Below, in pieces: positions 35,458 to 44,547 of a DNA stretch of 64,000 bases (position 1 is the first letter of the stretch; every line of letters begins with the position of its first letter). Origin of the DNA: Desulfobacterium sp. (lineage in GTDB: Bacteria; Desulfobacterota; Desulfobacteria; Desulfobacterales; Desulfobacteraceae); the NCBI GenBank assembly GCA_030145245.1, contig JAQYWC010000005.1, positions 1 through 64,000 on the forward strand, written 5' to 3'. A model generated the notes under the pieces. The model saw only the letters and a list, made by a program, of their open reading frames with translations. It had not been told where the DNA came from and did no database searches. The position numbers and the translations under genes are program-made.

Positions 35458-36210
35458 CTATTTCCCGGGCCTGTACTCTCCAAGCTCAAGCTCCAGAACA
35501 TATTTGTCCCCCCTGCAATAGGAGTAGAGAAGCTCCACAGGGGTGTTATTCCTGTCAAAGGTGATGTTTTCCATGAGCAAACCTGCCGTTTTTTCAGGAA
35601 GATTGAACATGGTTGAGATTTTTTTATTCAGATTAACCGCCCTGATCACCTGGTGGGACTTGACCAGCTCTATCTTGAATTTATCGGTGATGACCCGGTA
35701 CAGGGATCCTGCAGCATCTTCGGCTGTAAGCCCCTTGAACATATTGTAGGGGAGATAGCTCTCCTCATAGATGAAAGGCGCACCGTCCCCGGTTCTCAGC
35801 CGTTTGAGCAGCACCACCCGTCGTTCGGCCCCCAGCAGCAGCCGGTCTGCGACCTCTTTGTCGGCAATGCCATGCTCCAGCTCTAGAACGATGGTCTTCT
35901 CCTCAAGGTTTGCCGAGCCGAAATAGTCTTTAAAACTTGCAATCTTATTGATGTCATGGCGAAGCTCAACCCCGGGGGAGTCCGTTACAAAGGAGCCGAC
36001 GCCCTTTACCTTCTTAAGCAGGCCTTTGGCAACAAGCTCAGAGATTGCCTGTCTCAAAGTATTTCTGTTGACACCGCACATCTTTGCCAACTCGACCTCG
36101 GACGGCAGTTTCTCCCCGGGCTTGAACCGACCGGTATCGATCAGTTCTGTCAACCACTGGCTTATCTGAAGATATTTCGGAACAGGATTATCAAGATTCA
36201 CAACATTCAT
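35458..36210 (-). CDS. GntR-family regulator with UTRA domain (HutC subfamily), copy 1
   Basis: 250 aa from the ATG at 36210. N-terminal winged HTH (NPVPKYLQISQWLTEL, GEKLPSEVELAKMCGVNRNT, LRQAISELVAKGLLKK) and a UTRA effector domain (~95-245, YEESYLPYNMF, LLMENITFDRNNTPVELLYS). A close paralogue of 50498-51250. It is divergent from the dehydrogenase operon starting at 37108; the shared intergenic region holds the palindrome GTATAGAACTCTATAC. UTRA domains bind small effectors; here a choline-, betaine- or ethanolamine-like molecule is a reasonable guess. Confidence 0.9.
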   Translation of the reverse strand: MNVVNLDNPVPKYLQISQWLTELIDTGRFKPGEKLPSEVELAKMCGVNRNTLRQAISELVAKGLLKKVKGVGSFVTDSPGVELRHDINKIASFKDYFGSANLEEKTIVLELEHGIADKEVADRLLLGAERRVVLLKRLRTGDGAPFIYEESYLPYNMFKGLTAEDAAGSLYRVITDKFKIELVKSHQVIRAVNLNKKISTMFNLPEKTAGLLMENITFDRNNTPVELLYSYCRGDKYVLELELGEYRPGK

Positions 36211-36532
36211 CACAACACCCTTGATTTAATAGACTTACACACCCATGGGTCTTTGGTTTATAAGCCTTTGATTGCCAATTAAAAACGAAAGGGATCCCAT
36301 AATCCCCCAGTCCCTGTCCCCCTAAAAGCCCGGCTCAAAGACAGTTACACATCCATACATCACAACTAAACAGAGATCAACAAAAAGATCATTAGAATAG
36401 AGGCCAAACCCGACGACACATGCCACGGTGTTAAAATCTTGATTCTGCGACAAGAACCGCTAATAGCAAGAAAGTTACAGATCCATGGAAGAGTGGGTGA
36501 ACCATTTTTTATCCAGACCACTGTTTTTTTTG

Positions 36533-36578
36533 TTGACAAAAAAGTGATAGCAAATTACACCTGTATAGAACTCTATAC
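36533..36578 (+). promoter_or_regulatory. Promoter and palindromic operator of the dehydrogenase/methyltransferase operon
   Basis: TTGACA at 36533-36538, then 24 bp, then GTATAGAACTCTATAC at 36563-36578 (7-bp arms, 2-bp centre). The palindrome lies at or just past the expected -10, a repressor position. The same palindrome at the same 24-bp distance occurs at 51295-51340 before the eut operon. This geometry is seen directly; regulator binding is inferred. Confidence 0.75.
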
Positions 36579-37107
36579 TTAAACACTCGATTGTTATTTT
36601 AATCATTAACAAGGTGATTGTATGTTTTGGTTCAGAAAAAGACAACTTGTTATCCCCGGCACCATGAACTTTGAAAGAACAGCCCTGCCATGGGAATCTG
36701 AATCAGCAGCTTCGGCACATCGACCGTCCATGGACACAAACAGCGCATCCGCACCTTGTCACACAAACAATCGAACAATCCTTTCCCAAAGCTTCACTAA
36801 AATCCACCTTTCTATCAAACAATCCGGCCTGATGAAAGACAAAACCGGTTCGTTCCCCACAGGGAGCGCTGACAGAGGTGATGATTTTTGCAAATACGGA
36901 CTTGACCGGTATGCCGGGTTTATGACATCCGCGGGTTCAAAAGACCTGGCCCTGATGCGTTCTTCGCGCCCAGGGCCTATAACCGAGCTGGAAAATAAGC
37001 AGAGGGCAAGCTGAACCCAAAAAAAGAAAACGATTCATAACAGGGAAGAACCTTTGCTTAGAACCACTTTCTACAAAGCAACTTTTTTTTAAGGAGTACT
37101 AGGTACA
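36579..37107 (+). other. Long leader before the dehydrogenase gene, no convincing gene
   Basis: A 130-codon frame (36622-37014, AAGGTG before its ATG) is open, but its composition is unlike a folded protein and no family is recognised, so I treat it as leader or relic. The eut operon has a similarly long leader with a 100-codon frame. AAGGAG lies 12 nt before the 37108 start. Confidence 0.4.
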
Positions 37108-39534
37108 ATGAAAGATCAAGCGCGAGTAGTTGTCATCGGAGGGGGTATTGTAGGTTGCTCTATCCTTTATCACCTGGCAAAAGCTGGATGGAAAGATGTT
37201 GTAATGGTCGAAAAGGGAGAGGTGACAAGCGGTGCCACCTGTATGGCAGCAGGACTCCTTACACAGTTCAACTCATCCCCCACCATGATGCGGATGAGAA
37301 AGTACAGTTCTGAGCTCTACGAGGAACTGGGTGCATATGAAAAGGTCGGAAGTCTCCGGATGGCCGCTACCAAAGAGCAGCACATGACCCTCCAGCGGGC
37401 CGTAAGTACTGCCAAGGGTGTGGGCCTGGATGTGGAGATGATCTCCCCCGAAGAAGCAATGAAAATCATGCCCTGGGCCAGCAGCGAGGATCTCTACAGC
37501 GCGGTTTACCTTCCCAACGACGGTCATATCGATCCCCACGGAACCACCTACGCCGTTGCAAAGGCTGCAAAGGACCTTGGTGCCGAGATCTACATCAAAA
37601 CAATGGTCACCGGCATTGAGCTTACGCCTGAGGGCGAGGTCGCCAAGGTCCTCACGGACAAGGGCGACATCAAGACCAACATCGTGATCAATGCAGCAGG
37701 TCTCTGGGGCAAGCAGGTTGCCGCCATGGTCGGCGTCAACGTTCCCTCAACCCCGGTGATCCACCAGCACCTTGCCCTCCAGGCCGTACCCGGCGCAGAA
37801 GTTCCGGACGGCGCCCCCTGCTTTCGTGATACGGACCGGCTCATTTACGGTCGTCCCGAACACGGCGGTATCCTGTTCGGCGGCTGGGAGATCAACCCGC
37901 CCTCCATCTGGGAGGACGGCGTACCCTGGAGCCACAGCGCCACCGAGGTTCAGTCTGACTTTGACCGCTACGAGCACCTGCTGGTCAACGCCATCAAGCG
38001 CTTTCCCTTTCTTGAAGATGCCGGCATTGAGCGCCTTGTGGCCCATCCCGACGCATTTACCCCGGATTCAAAGCCCCTTATCGGACCCTGGCCCACGGTC
38101 AAAGGCTTCTGGATGGCCTGCGGTCTCTCCATGGAGGGATTCGGTGGAGCCGGCGGTATTGGTAAGGCCCTTGCAGAGTGGATCATCGACGGCCAGACCG
38201 AGGTTGATCTCTTTGGCTACCATGCATGGCGGTTCGGCAAAAACTTCCAGGATCCCCACTATGCGGCATCCTGCGGCCGTGAGTGCTACAAGTACTACTA
38301 CTACACCAGATACCCCGGCGACGAAGACACTGAAATGCGTCCCAGGCGCATCACTCCCTTCAACTACAGGCTCCAGGATCTCGGTGCCGTATTTGGCAAA
38401 AAGAACGGATGGGAGCGGGTCAACTACGTGGACAAGGGCCAGCCCTGGCGCCGTGCCGGCGAGGATCAGCGTGAATACGGCGGATGGGTCAAGGCACCCA
38501 GCTTTGATACCATTGGCGAAGAGTGCAAGGCCTTCCGTGAGAGAATCGGCATGGTCGACATGACCGCATTCGGCAAGATCGAGTTCAAGGGACCCGGCGC
38601 CCTGCCCCTTCTCAACCGCATCGCCATCTCCGAGATGGACAAACCCGTTGGTTCCTGCATCTACACCCAGTTCTGCAGCCACACGGGCGGCATCCTTGCC
38701 GACGTGACCATCACCCGCCTGGGTGAGGATCACTACAGGCTTGTCACCGGTTCAGGATTCATTGACAACGATCTCGGCCACATCAAGAGCCAGGTTCGCA
38801 AGGATGACCCGGCGGTTGAGATCAGGGACGTTACCGACGAATACTCGGTCATCGGCTTCTGGGGCCCCCATGCAAGAAAAGCCCTTGAGAAGATCACCCA
38901 GGACGACGTATCCAACGACGGTCTTCCTTACATGACCGCCAAGATCATCACCATCAACGGTGTTGAGACACTGGCCCAGCGGGTCTCCTATGCAGGCGAG
39001 CTCGGATGGGAGTTCTACACCAAGGTGGACAAGTCCATCATTGTCTGGGACAACCTGTGGAGCGCCGGCCAGGAGTTCGACATTGCCGCCTGCGGTTACA
39101 AGTCCCTGAACTCCCTGCGGCTGGAAAAGGGTTACCTCTACTACAGCGACGACATCACCACCCTGGAAACTCCCTACGAAGCAGGCATCGGCTTCACAGT
39201 GTGCAAGACAAAAGAGTTCCTCGGCAGCGACGCACTTGCCAAGGCTAAGGAGAAAGGCTTCAGCCAGAAGCTCTGCACCATCACCATCGGTGACGAAGAG
39301 TGGCTGCCCCTCTACGGCGGAGAGGCCGTGGTCGTGGACGGCGAGGTTGTCAGCCGTCTCAGGGGAACAGGCTACGGCCACACCGTAAAGAAGAACATCG
39401 GTAATGTTTATCTTCCCCTGGCACTTGCCAAAGTGGGAACAGCCATTAACGTTGAAATATTCGGAGAGATGGTTCCGGCGGTTGTCGCAGCCAGGGTTCT
39501 CTGCGATCCCAAGGGAGAAAAACTGAGAAAATAA
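37108..39534 (+). CDS. Dimethylglycine/sarcosine-dehydrogenase-like flavoprotein (DAO + GcvT domains)
   Basis: 808 codons. N-terminal FAD/DAO domain (VVVIGGGIVGCSILYHLAKAG), middle FAO_M-like segment, C-terminal GcvT-like folate domain from ~residue 430 (GMVDMTAFGKIEFKGPGA, LADVTITRLGEDHYRLVTG, YAGELGWEFY, LRLEKGYLYYSDDIT). Such enzymes remove an N-methyl group as formaldehyde, hand it to tetrahydrofolate and pass electrons to ETF; etfBA lies 9 kb away behind a related operator. The usual covalent-flavin segment (GSTWHAAG in the animal enzymes, from memory) reads GATCMAAG here, so flavin may be bound non-covalently. Substrate could be dimethylglycine, sarcosine, or an N-methylated ethanolamine. 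Confidence 0.85.
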   Translation: MKDQARVVVIGGGIVGCSILYHLAKAGWKDVVMVEKGEVTSGATCMAAGLLTQFNSSPTMMRMRKYSSELYEELGAYEKVGSLRMAATKEQHMTLQRAVSTAKGVGLDVEMISPEEAMKIMPWASSEDLYSAVYLPNDGHIDPHGTTYAVAKAAKDLGAEIYIKTMVTGIELTPEGEVAKVLTDKGDIKTNIVINAAGLWGKQVAAMVGVNVPSTPVIHQHLALQAVPGAEVPDGAPCFRDTDRLIYGRPEHGGILFGGWEINPPSIWEDGVPWSHSATEVQSDFDRYEHLLVNAIKRFPFLEDAGIERLVAHPDAFTPDSKPLIGPWPTVKGFWMACGLSMEGFGGAGGIGKALAEWIIDGQTEVDLFGYHAWRFGKNFQDPHYAASCGRECYKYYYYTRYPGDEDTEMRPRRITPFNYRLQDLGAVFGKKNGWERVNYVDKGQPWRRAGEDQREYGGWVKAPSFDTIGEECKAFRERIGMVDMTAFGKIEFKGPGALPLLNRIAISEMDKPVGSCIYTQFCSHTGGILADVTITRLGEDHYRLVTGSGFIDNDLGHIKSQVRKDDPAVEIRDVTDEYSVIGFWGPHARKALEKITQDDVSNDGLPYMTAKIITINGVETLAQRVSYAGELGWEFYTKVDKSIIVWDNLWSAGQEFDIAACGYKSLNSLRLEKGYLYYSDDITTLETPYEAGIGFTVCKTKEFLGSDALAKAKEKGFSQKLCTITIGDEEWLPLYGGEAVVVDGEVVSRLRGTGYGHTVKKNIGNVYLPLALAKVGTAINVEIFGEMVPAVVAARVLCDPKGEKLRK

Positions 39535-39548
39535 TAACCTGAACGTTC

Positions 39549-39580
39549 TGCGGGGCGGCCCCTTTGGGGGTCGCCCCGCA
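39549..39580 (+). terminator. Strong intercistronic hairpin
   Basis: TGCGGGGCGGCCCC pairs with GGGGTCGCCCCGCA around a TTTG loop (one mismatch). No T-run follows, so it is more likely an mRNA-stabilising or attenuating stem than a full terminator. It lies between the dehydrogenase and kinase-like genes. Confidence 0.55.
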
Positions 39581-39617
39581 ATTGATCATTTACAATCTAA
39601 AGGACAAGAGGCGGGAA

Positions 39618-40811
39618 ATGGACACCAGCAAAATGACATGTCTTGAAAAAATGGATTCAGCCAGAAGCTATGAACTGCTTGAGATCGCCCACAACCTGGG
39701 CAAGGTTGCCAAGGAGCTTAAAGCCACACTTGAAAAAGCCTTCTTGCGCGAGCAGATCATCGAAATTGTGGAGGGATCCTATGACATTGGCAGGGTGCTG
39801 GAGGCGTACGAAATATTTGGCGGTTACATCAACCGAAGCTTCGGTATCGTCACTGAAAAGGACGGGAAGAAACAGAACTATTTCTTGAGAAAATATAAAC
39901 GGGGAATCTCTGACAACGACATACTGTTCGAGCATGCCATGATCAGCCACTCCATCGCCCACGGGCTTACCATCTGCCCGGGCCTGATTCCCACCAAGGA
40001 GGCCGCAACCTTTGTGACTCCTGCAAACAGCCGCAGCAAGTTTGCCATCTACACCTTTCTCGAGGGCGAAGACAAGTACACCTGGGACAATCCCATCATG
40101 GAAGACGATGGATATAAAAGTTCCGCCCGGGTGCTTGCAACATTTCACAATTCGTCAAGGAATTTCGATCCCAAGGGACTGACCCGGGCCGAACCCAAAA
40201 TCCTTGACATGATTCCCACCTTCATCGACACCTTTACAGACTGTGCACAGCAAGAGCGAGAATCTAAGTTCCACGAGTACTACAAGGGTAAAATCGACAC
40301 CATCATATCCACGATCAAGGCAAACACCATACCCGAAGCCGATGTCGCAAAAATGCCCCTGAACCCCATCCATTGTGATTTTCATCCGGGAAACCTCAAA
40401 TTTAAAGACAACAAGGCTGTGGGTCTTTTCGACTTTGACTGGTCAAAGATAGACCTCCGCCTTTTTGAGATCTGCCTCTCCCTTATATATTGCACCAGTT
40501 GCTGGGACGAGGAGAACGACGGCACCATGCTGTTGGATAACATCAGGATATTCATGGCGTCTTACCAGGACACCCTGGCAGAACTGGGTGGACTTGCCCC
40601 CATGAACGAAACAGAGCTTGACAATTTTCCAACCATGATGGCCATGGCCAATTTTTATCTTTTAAACTGGGAGATCACCGCCTACTACGCAGAGGAGGAT
40701 CTAAACGACTACGAATACCTAGCATACGTAAAGCACAATGTCAGACTGTTGGAGTGGATAGAAGCAAATAAGGGGGAATTTGCAAAGATCGCTGATTCCC
40801 TGAGACCTTAA
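39618..40811 (+). CDS. APH/choline-kinase-like phosphotransferase
   Basis: 397 aa from the ATG at 39618; the longer frame crosses the hairpin. Kinase-fold landmarks: FGGYINRSFGIVT (glycine-rich loop region), YFLRKYKRG (ATP-binding Lys), IYTFLEGEDKYTW, HCDFHPGNLKF (catalytic Asp/Asn loop) and FDFDWSKIDLRLFE (metal Asp). Family members phosphorylate choline, ethanolamine, homoserine, methylthioribose or aminoglycosides. Between an N-demethylating enzyme and a permease in a locus beside ethanolamine genes, an amino-alcohol substrate is plausible but unproven. Confidence 0.75.
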   Translation: MDTSKMTCLEKMDSARSYELLEIAHNLGKVAKELKATLEKAFLREQIIEIVEGSYDIGRVLEAYEIFGGYINRSFGIVTEKDGKKQNYFLRKYKRGISDNDILFEHAMISHSIAHGLTICPGLIPTKEAATFVTPANSRSKFAIYTFLEGEDKYTWDNPIMEDDGYKSSARVLATFHNSSRNFDPKGLTRAEPKILDMIPTFIDTFTDCAQQERESKFHEYYKGKIDTIISTIKANTIPEADVAKMPLNPIHCDFHPGNLKFKDNKAVGLFDFDWSKIDLRLFEICLSLIYCTSCWDEENDGTMLLDNIRIFMASYQDTLAELGGLAPMNETELDNFPTMMAMANFYLLNWEITAYYAEEDLNDYEYLAYVKHNVRLLEWIEANKGEFAKIADSLRP

Positions 40812-40847
40812 GACCCAATAACCATTTAACAGAACAAGGAGCAGTTG

Positions 40848-41840
40848 ATGACACAAGCACGAGCAGAAGACATGCAAACGGCACAGAAGCTTTCCCATGC
40901 CAAGAAAGGGCTTTTATTCGGGGTGCTCTCCGGAGCGACCTGGGGCCTTGACGGCGTTATCCTGGGAATGGCCCTGGCCATGGCACCTTTTACCGACGGC
41001 GTCAGCCTCTATGCAGGCGCAATGGCCGGCGCCTGTATGCATGACGGTTTCGCAGGTTTCTGGATATTCCTCTACAACCTGTTTACCGGTCGTTGGAAAG
41101 AGTACGGCAGGACCCTCAGAACCCGTCCGGGTATGATCGTCTGTATCGGAGCCCTGTTCGGCGGCCCCATTGGCATGACAGGCTACTTACTCGGCATCAA
41201 CATGGCAGGAGCGTCCTACTCCCTGGCCATCACCGCCATGTATCCCGCCATCGGCGCTATCCTTGCTGTGTTCATTCTCAAGGAAAAAATCACACCCAGG
41301 GTCTGGATGGGTATTGCCACCTGTATCTTCGGCGCTATCATCGTTGGCTGGACACCTCCGGACGGCGGCAACTATCCCAACTTCTACCTCGGACTTGCCT
41401 TCTCTTTGATGGCTACCTTTGGCTGGGGCATGGAAGGCGTACTTTCCACCTACGGCATGGACATGGCAGATCCTGACATCGCCATCGGTATCCGTGAAGC
41501 CACCTCCTTTGTTGTTTATCTTGTGGGCATTGTTCCCATTGTCGGCGGACTCACCATGTTCTGGGGTGCCTTTGCCCAGAACGCCGTATGGTTCATGGCC
41601 GCAGCCGGTCTTGCCGGCGGATTCTCCTATGTCATGTGGTACCGTGCCCTCAACACCACGGGTGTTGGCCGCGCCATGGCTTTGAACATCACCTATGCCC
41701 TCTGGGCCATCGTTTTCGGTTACTTCCTCACAGATCTCCAGCTGACTGCCAACCTCATCGGCGGCGCCTGCGTGATCACCTTTGGAACCATTCTTGTTGT
41801 GGCAAATCCCAAGGAACTTCTTAACCTGAGAGCTAACTAA
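40848..41840 (+). CDS. EamA/DMT-superfamily permease
   Basis: 330 aa from the ATG at 40848 (AAGGAG 7 nt upstream). Two EamA repeats, about ten transmembrane helices (FGVLSGATWGLDGVILGMAL, SYSLAITAMYPAIGAILAVFIL, AFSLMATFGWGMEGVLS, GVGRAMALNITYALWAIVFGYFL). Drug/metabolite transporters of this kind export or import small polar metabolites. As part of the dehydrogenase operon it may carry a product or a precursor. Confidence 0.85.
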   Translation: MTQARAEDMQTAQKLSHAKKGLLFGVLSGATWGLDGVILGMALAMAPFTDGVSLYAGAMAGACMHDGFAGFWIFLYNLFTGRWKEYGRTLRTRPGMIVCIGALFGGPIGMTGYLLGINMAGASYSLAITAMYPAIGAILAVFILKEKITPRVWMGIATCIFGAIIVGWTPPDGGNYPNFYLGLAFSLMATFGWGMEGVLSTYGMDMADPDIAIGIREATSFVVYLVGIVPIVGGLTMFWGAFAQNAVWFMAAAGLAGGFSYVMWYRALNTTGVGRAMALNITYALWAIVFGYFLTDLQLTANLIGGACVITFGTILVVANPKELLNLRAN

Positions 41841-41866
41841 CCGAAACGAATTAAAGGAGAACGATC

Positions 41867-42160
41867 ATGGCATATACACTTCCAATGAGATTTAGAATTC
41901 TTCACATAATTTCCACGCACAAGGACATCAACCGCCAGGAGCTCATGAACGCCCTGCAACCCGAATACGGAACAGAAGGACAGTTCAAGGACTCCCTGGT
42001 GGAAACCCACCTGGCCTCCATGAGGGCCGTGGGCATGATCGAGGATACGGATATATCCGTCGATGCTTCAAACAACCTGATCCAGAGATTCAAGATAACC
42101 GAATACGGCCAAAGCCGTTTGGCATACCTGCCAAAGTCATGGAGTCAGGCGCACTCCTGA
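41867..42160 (+). CDS. Small winged-helix-like hypothetical protein
   Basis: 97 codons with AAAGGAG before the ATG. Sequence pattern (FRILHIISTHKDINRQELMNAL, DSLVETHLASMRAVGMIEDT, RFKITEYGQSRLAYL) looks like a small winged helix, with a final beta-wing, so DNA or protein binding is possible. Not recognised. Lies between the permease and the MttB-like gene, so it is probably functional in this operon. Confidence 0.7.
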   Translation: MAYTLPMRFRILHIISTHKDINRQELMNALQPEYGTEGQFKDSLVETHLASMRAVGMIEDTDISVDASNNLIQRFKITEYGQSRLAYLPKSWSQAHS

Positions 42161-42174
42161 TTTTTAGGTCCCGC

Positions 42175-42207
42175 TTCAGGCCGGCCGGATACGCCGGCCG
42201 GTCTGAA
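42175..42207 (+). other. Intercistronic hairpin
   Basis: TTCAGGCCGGCCG pairs with CGGCCGGTCTGAA (one mismatch) around a short loop, with no T-run. It may mark an RNA-processing site or partial terminator before the MttB-like gene. Confidence 0.5.
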
Positions 42208-42243
42208 GGATTAAAAGTATCACGACAATAATAGGAACAGAAA

Positions 42244-43527
42244 ATGCTCATCAACATTGACAAATTGATCCAAGAAGCCCCTGCTGCACACAAAGCGGCG
42301 CTGGTAGAGGAATGGGAGACCTATAAAAGGGTCCAGGAGACCACCAAGGCAGTTCTGTCCGAAGTGGGTATCGAGACAAGAAACAAGGAAGTAATCGAGA
42401 TTCTCGAAGGAACCGGCCTTGCCGGATATGATGAGTCCACCTGCAGGATCCACCTCCTTCCCGACCTCATCGATATGGTGCTGGATTCGGCTCCCAAGAC
42501 ATATTCCGGAGACGAGGGCATGAACACCCTCGGCATCGGCGGCATCCCCCCCTTTCTCTACAGGGAAAGCGACGAGTTTCCCATGCCCGCCAGCTACGAA
42601 GATCTTGACCGCGTAATAAAAATGGTCGGCGAAAACCTTGACGTGGTTCGTTTCCTGAGCCAGCCGGTCAAGGTTCACAAGGGAGATGCCCTTAAGTGTA
42701 ACCAGATCATGGATCAACTTGACAACTGTATCAAGGTCACCGCCAGCTGCTACATGAGCGACGCAGATGCCGTGGAGTTTTTCAAGGGAAGGGATGACTG
42801 GCACGACTCGGTCTGCGGCCTCAAGTCCCCCTTGAGCTGCATGGACGACATGATGGACGCCCTGATCAAGTGCGCCCGGGTTGGCAACAACCTGAGAATG
42901 ACCACCATGGCACTGGCCGGCCGCACCGCACCCCAGACCCCCGAGGGGATCATGGTCGTCAACCAGGCCGAGGTGATGTTCATGCTGGCCGTTGCCCAGA
43001 CCGTCAATCCCGGCATGCTCTGCATGTTCGGCGGCATGCCCTGCCCCACAAGACCCGACGGAGAGCTTTCCTGTGCCAGCGACGGCATGAACATGCTCAA
43101 CACAGCCATTGCCCGGGCCAACATGTGGGTCACGGGGCTTCCCACGGTTCAGTCCGGCGGAAGCAGCGAGCAGAAAGTTCCCAACGACGAAGCAGTCAAA
43201 GAAGGCATCCGGGGCCGGACCCTCCAGTGCGATTTCGGGGTTCACAACTCCCGTCATTGCTTCGGCGTTCTGGACAACCTGAACTTCTTCAGTGAAGAGG
43301 CGTTCCTCAAGGATACCGAGGCCCAGCGCCAGTATGTCAAGGAGACCAAAGACAGGGAGTACGTTCTCAAACCCCTCTACATCCCCAGGGATGACAAGGC
43401 CTTTGACGTTATCCAGAATATCGGCAGCGGCGACTACCACGTGGATTACCACACCACAGCCAACATATCCGCTTTTGAGGATTGGGCTGCGGATGCACAA
43501 AGCAAGGGCGTTCTTCCTGAGAGATAA
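42244..43527 (+). CDS. MttB-superfamily (trimethylamine methyltransferase-like) protein without pyrrolysine
   Basis: 427 codons, read through without an in-frame amber codon, so it is of the non-pyrrolysine MttB class like glycine betaine methyltransferase MtgB. Landmarks: TTKAVLSEVGIETRNKEV, GEGMN-type GIGGIPPFLYRES, KCARVGNNLRMTTMALAGR, TPEGIMVVNQAEVMFMLAVAQ, GGSSEQKVPNDEA. Family members move a methyl group from a quaternary amine to a corrinoid protein. No corrinoid protein or MtgA-type transferase is visible in the window, and the protein is somewhat shorter than the ~460-490 residues usual in the family. A partner elsewhere or a different chemistry is possible. Confidence 0.8.
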   Translation: MLINIDKLIQEAPAAHKAALVEEWETYKRVQETTKAVLSEVGIETRNKEVIEILEGTGLAGYDESTCRIHLLPDLIDMVLDSAPKTYSGDEGMNTLGIGGIPPFLYRESDEFPMPASYEDLDRVIKMVGENLDVVRFLSQPVKVHKGDALKCNQIMDQLDNCIKVTASCYMSDADAVEFFKGRDDWHDSVCGLKSPLSCMDDMMDALIKCARVGNNLRMTTMALAGRTAPQTPEGIMVVNQAEVMFMLAVAQTVNPGMLCMFGGMPCPTRPDGELSCASDGMNMLNTAIARANMWVTGLPTVQSGGSSEQKVPNDEAVKEGIRGRTLQCDFGVHNSRHCFGVLDNLNFFSEEAFLKDTEAQRQYVKETKDREYVLKPLYIPRDDKAFDVIQNIGSGDYHVDYHTTANISAFEDWAADAQSKGVLPER

Positions 43528-43560
43528 GAAGTAACCACCCTTGTATGGAAGCACCAGACG

Positions 43561-43595
43561 AAACCGCGGGAAGAGTTGCTCTTTTCGCGGTTTTG
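43561..43595 (+). terminator. Probable terminator after the MttB-like gene
   Basis: AACCGCGGGAAGAG pairs with CTCTTTTCGCGGTT around a TTG loop and is followed by TTTTGT. It separates the main operon from the HAD gene, which starts 44 bp on. Confidence 0.65.
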
Positions 43596-43638
43596 TCTGT
43601 TTATGAACAAAGACCTTTATCAAGAAGAGAGGATACAC

Positions 43639-44259
43639 ATGCTGCTGAACTTTGATTACGACGGCGTGATCGTCGACTCCCTGGGCAATCTTCTGGACCT
43701 CACCATAAAGGCCCAGGAGCTCGTGGACGTTGGCAGGACACCCACCAGAAACGATTTTGCAACCCTTGAGGATATGACCTATGAGGAGCTTGCCCGGGTG
43801 ATCGAGATTCCGGCGGCCAAGGTTCCGGACTTCATCAAAACAGTGCGGAACCTTGAGCGCCGCCCCCCGGCGCCCACCTTCCTGTTTCCCGACATTTCAA
43901 CCGTGTTTGAACAACTGGCCCGGGATCACCAGATCGTGGTTATCACGGCAAGCACCACAGAAACGGTGACCCAGATCCTTAAAGAGAACGGACTTTCCAA
44001 AACAGTGACAAAGGTGATGGGCGGAGAACTCGGATTGTCAAAGGCCAAACGCATCGCCATGGCCCAATCCGATTTTAATTCAGACCCGGATGATACGGTG
44101 ATGGTCGGGGATGCCATCAGCGACATCCGCCAGGGAAAGCTTGCCAAAGTCAAGACCGTTGCCGTCACCTGGGGATTCCAGTCCCGAGAGCTGTTGATTG
44201 CTGAAAACCCGGACCACCTGGCAGACACCCCAACGGACCTGCTCACCCTTTTCAATTAA
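43639..44259 (+). CDS. HAD-superfamily phosphatase (PGP/Gph-like)
   Basis: 206 aa from the ATG at 43639; the longer frame would begin inside the terminator. HAD motifs: DYDGVIVDS (nucleophile Asp), ITAS, GLSKAKRIAM (Lys) and MVGDAISDI (metal Asp). Helical cap between motifs I and II. Hydrolyses a small phosphoester. Lying after the APH-like kinase operon, it might act on phosphorylated amino alcohols or be a house-cleaning phosphatase. Confidence 0.85.
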   Translation: MLLNFDYDGVIVDSLGNLLDLTIKAQELVDVGRTPTRNDFATLEDMTYEELARVIEIPAAKVPDFIKTVRNLERRPPAPTFLFPDISTVFEQLARDHQIVVITASTTETVTQILKENGLSKTVTKVMGGELGLSKAKRIAMAQSDFNSDPDDTVMVGDAISDIRQGKLAKVKTVAVTWGFQSRELLIAENPDHLADTPTDLLTLFN

Positions 44260-44279
44260 CACAACGGTGTCAGATGAAC

Positions 44280-44536
44280 GGGGTCAGGCTTAGCTTATTG
44301 ACACAAACATCGGTTTTCAAGGAATAACGACAATAAGCTAAGCCTGACCCCCTCGAAGCGAGCGAAGCAAATTCAGCCTACACTTCCCCCCCATCGAGGC
44401 GATGCCCCATCTATCAAATAAGCTAATAAGCTAAGCCTGACCCCCTCGAAGCGAGCGAAGCAAATTCAGCCTACACTTCCCCCCATCGAGGCGATGCCCC
44501 ATCTATCAAATAAGCTAATAAGCTAAGCCTGACCCC
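44280..44536. repeat. GGGGTCAGGCTT inverted repeat plus ~92-bp tandem repeat
   Basis: Perfect 21-bp inverted repeat 44280-44300 / 44331-44351 (outer bases GGGGTCAGGCTTAGC). From 44332 a 92-93-bp unit beginning AATAAGCTAAGCCTGACCCC is repeated at 44425 and begins a third time at 44517. The two full units differ only in one C of a C-run. It fills the gap between the HAD and SNF2 genes. Related inverted repeats are at 52509 and 59432. Confidence 0.85.
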
Positions 44537-44547
44537 AATTAGAACAA

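Noticed and set aside
36622-37014. 130-codon frame before the dehydrogenase gene
   Set aside because: A ribosome-site-like AAGGTG is present, but the sequence has no domain pattern and reads like chance coding in a leader. Kept only as part of the leader.
42220-43638. 472-codon minus-strand frame opposite the MttB-like gene
   Set aside because: His/Gly/Val-rich shadow of a clear plus-strand gene and without a recognisable family.
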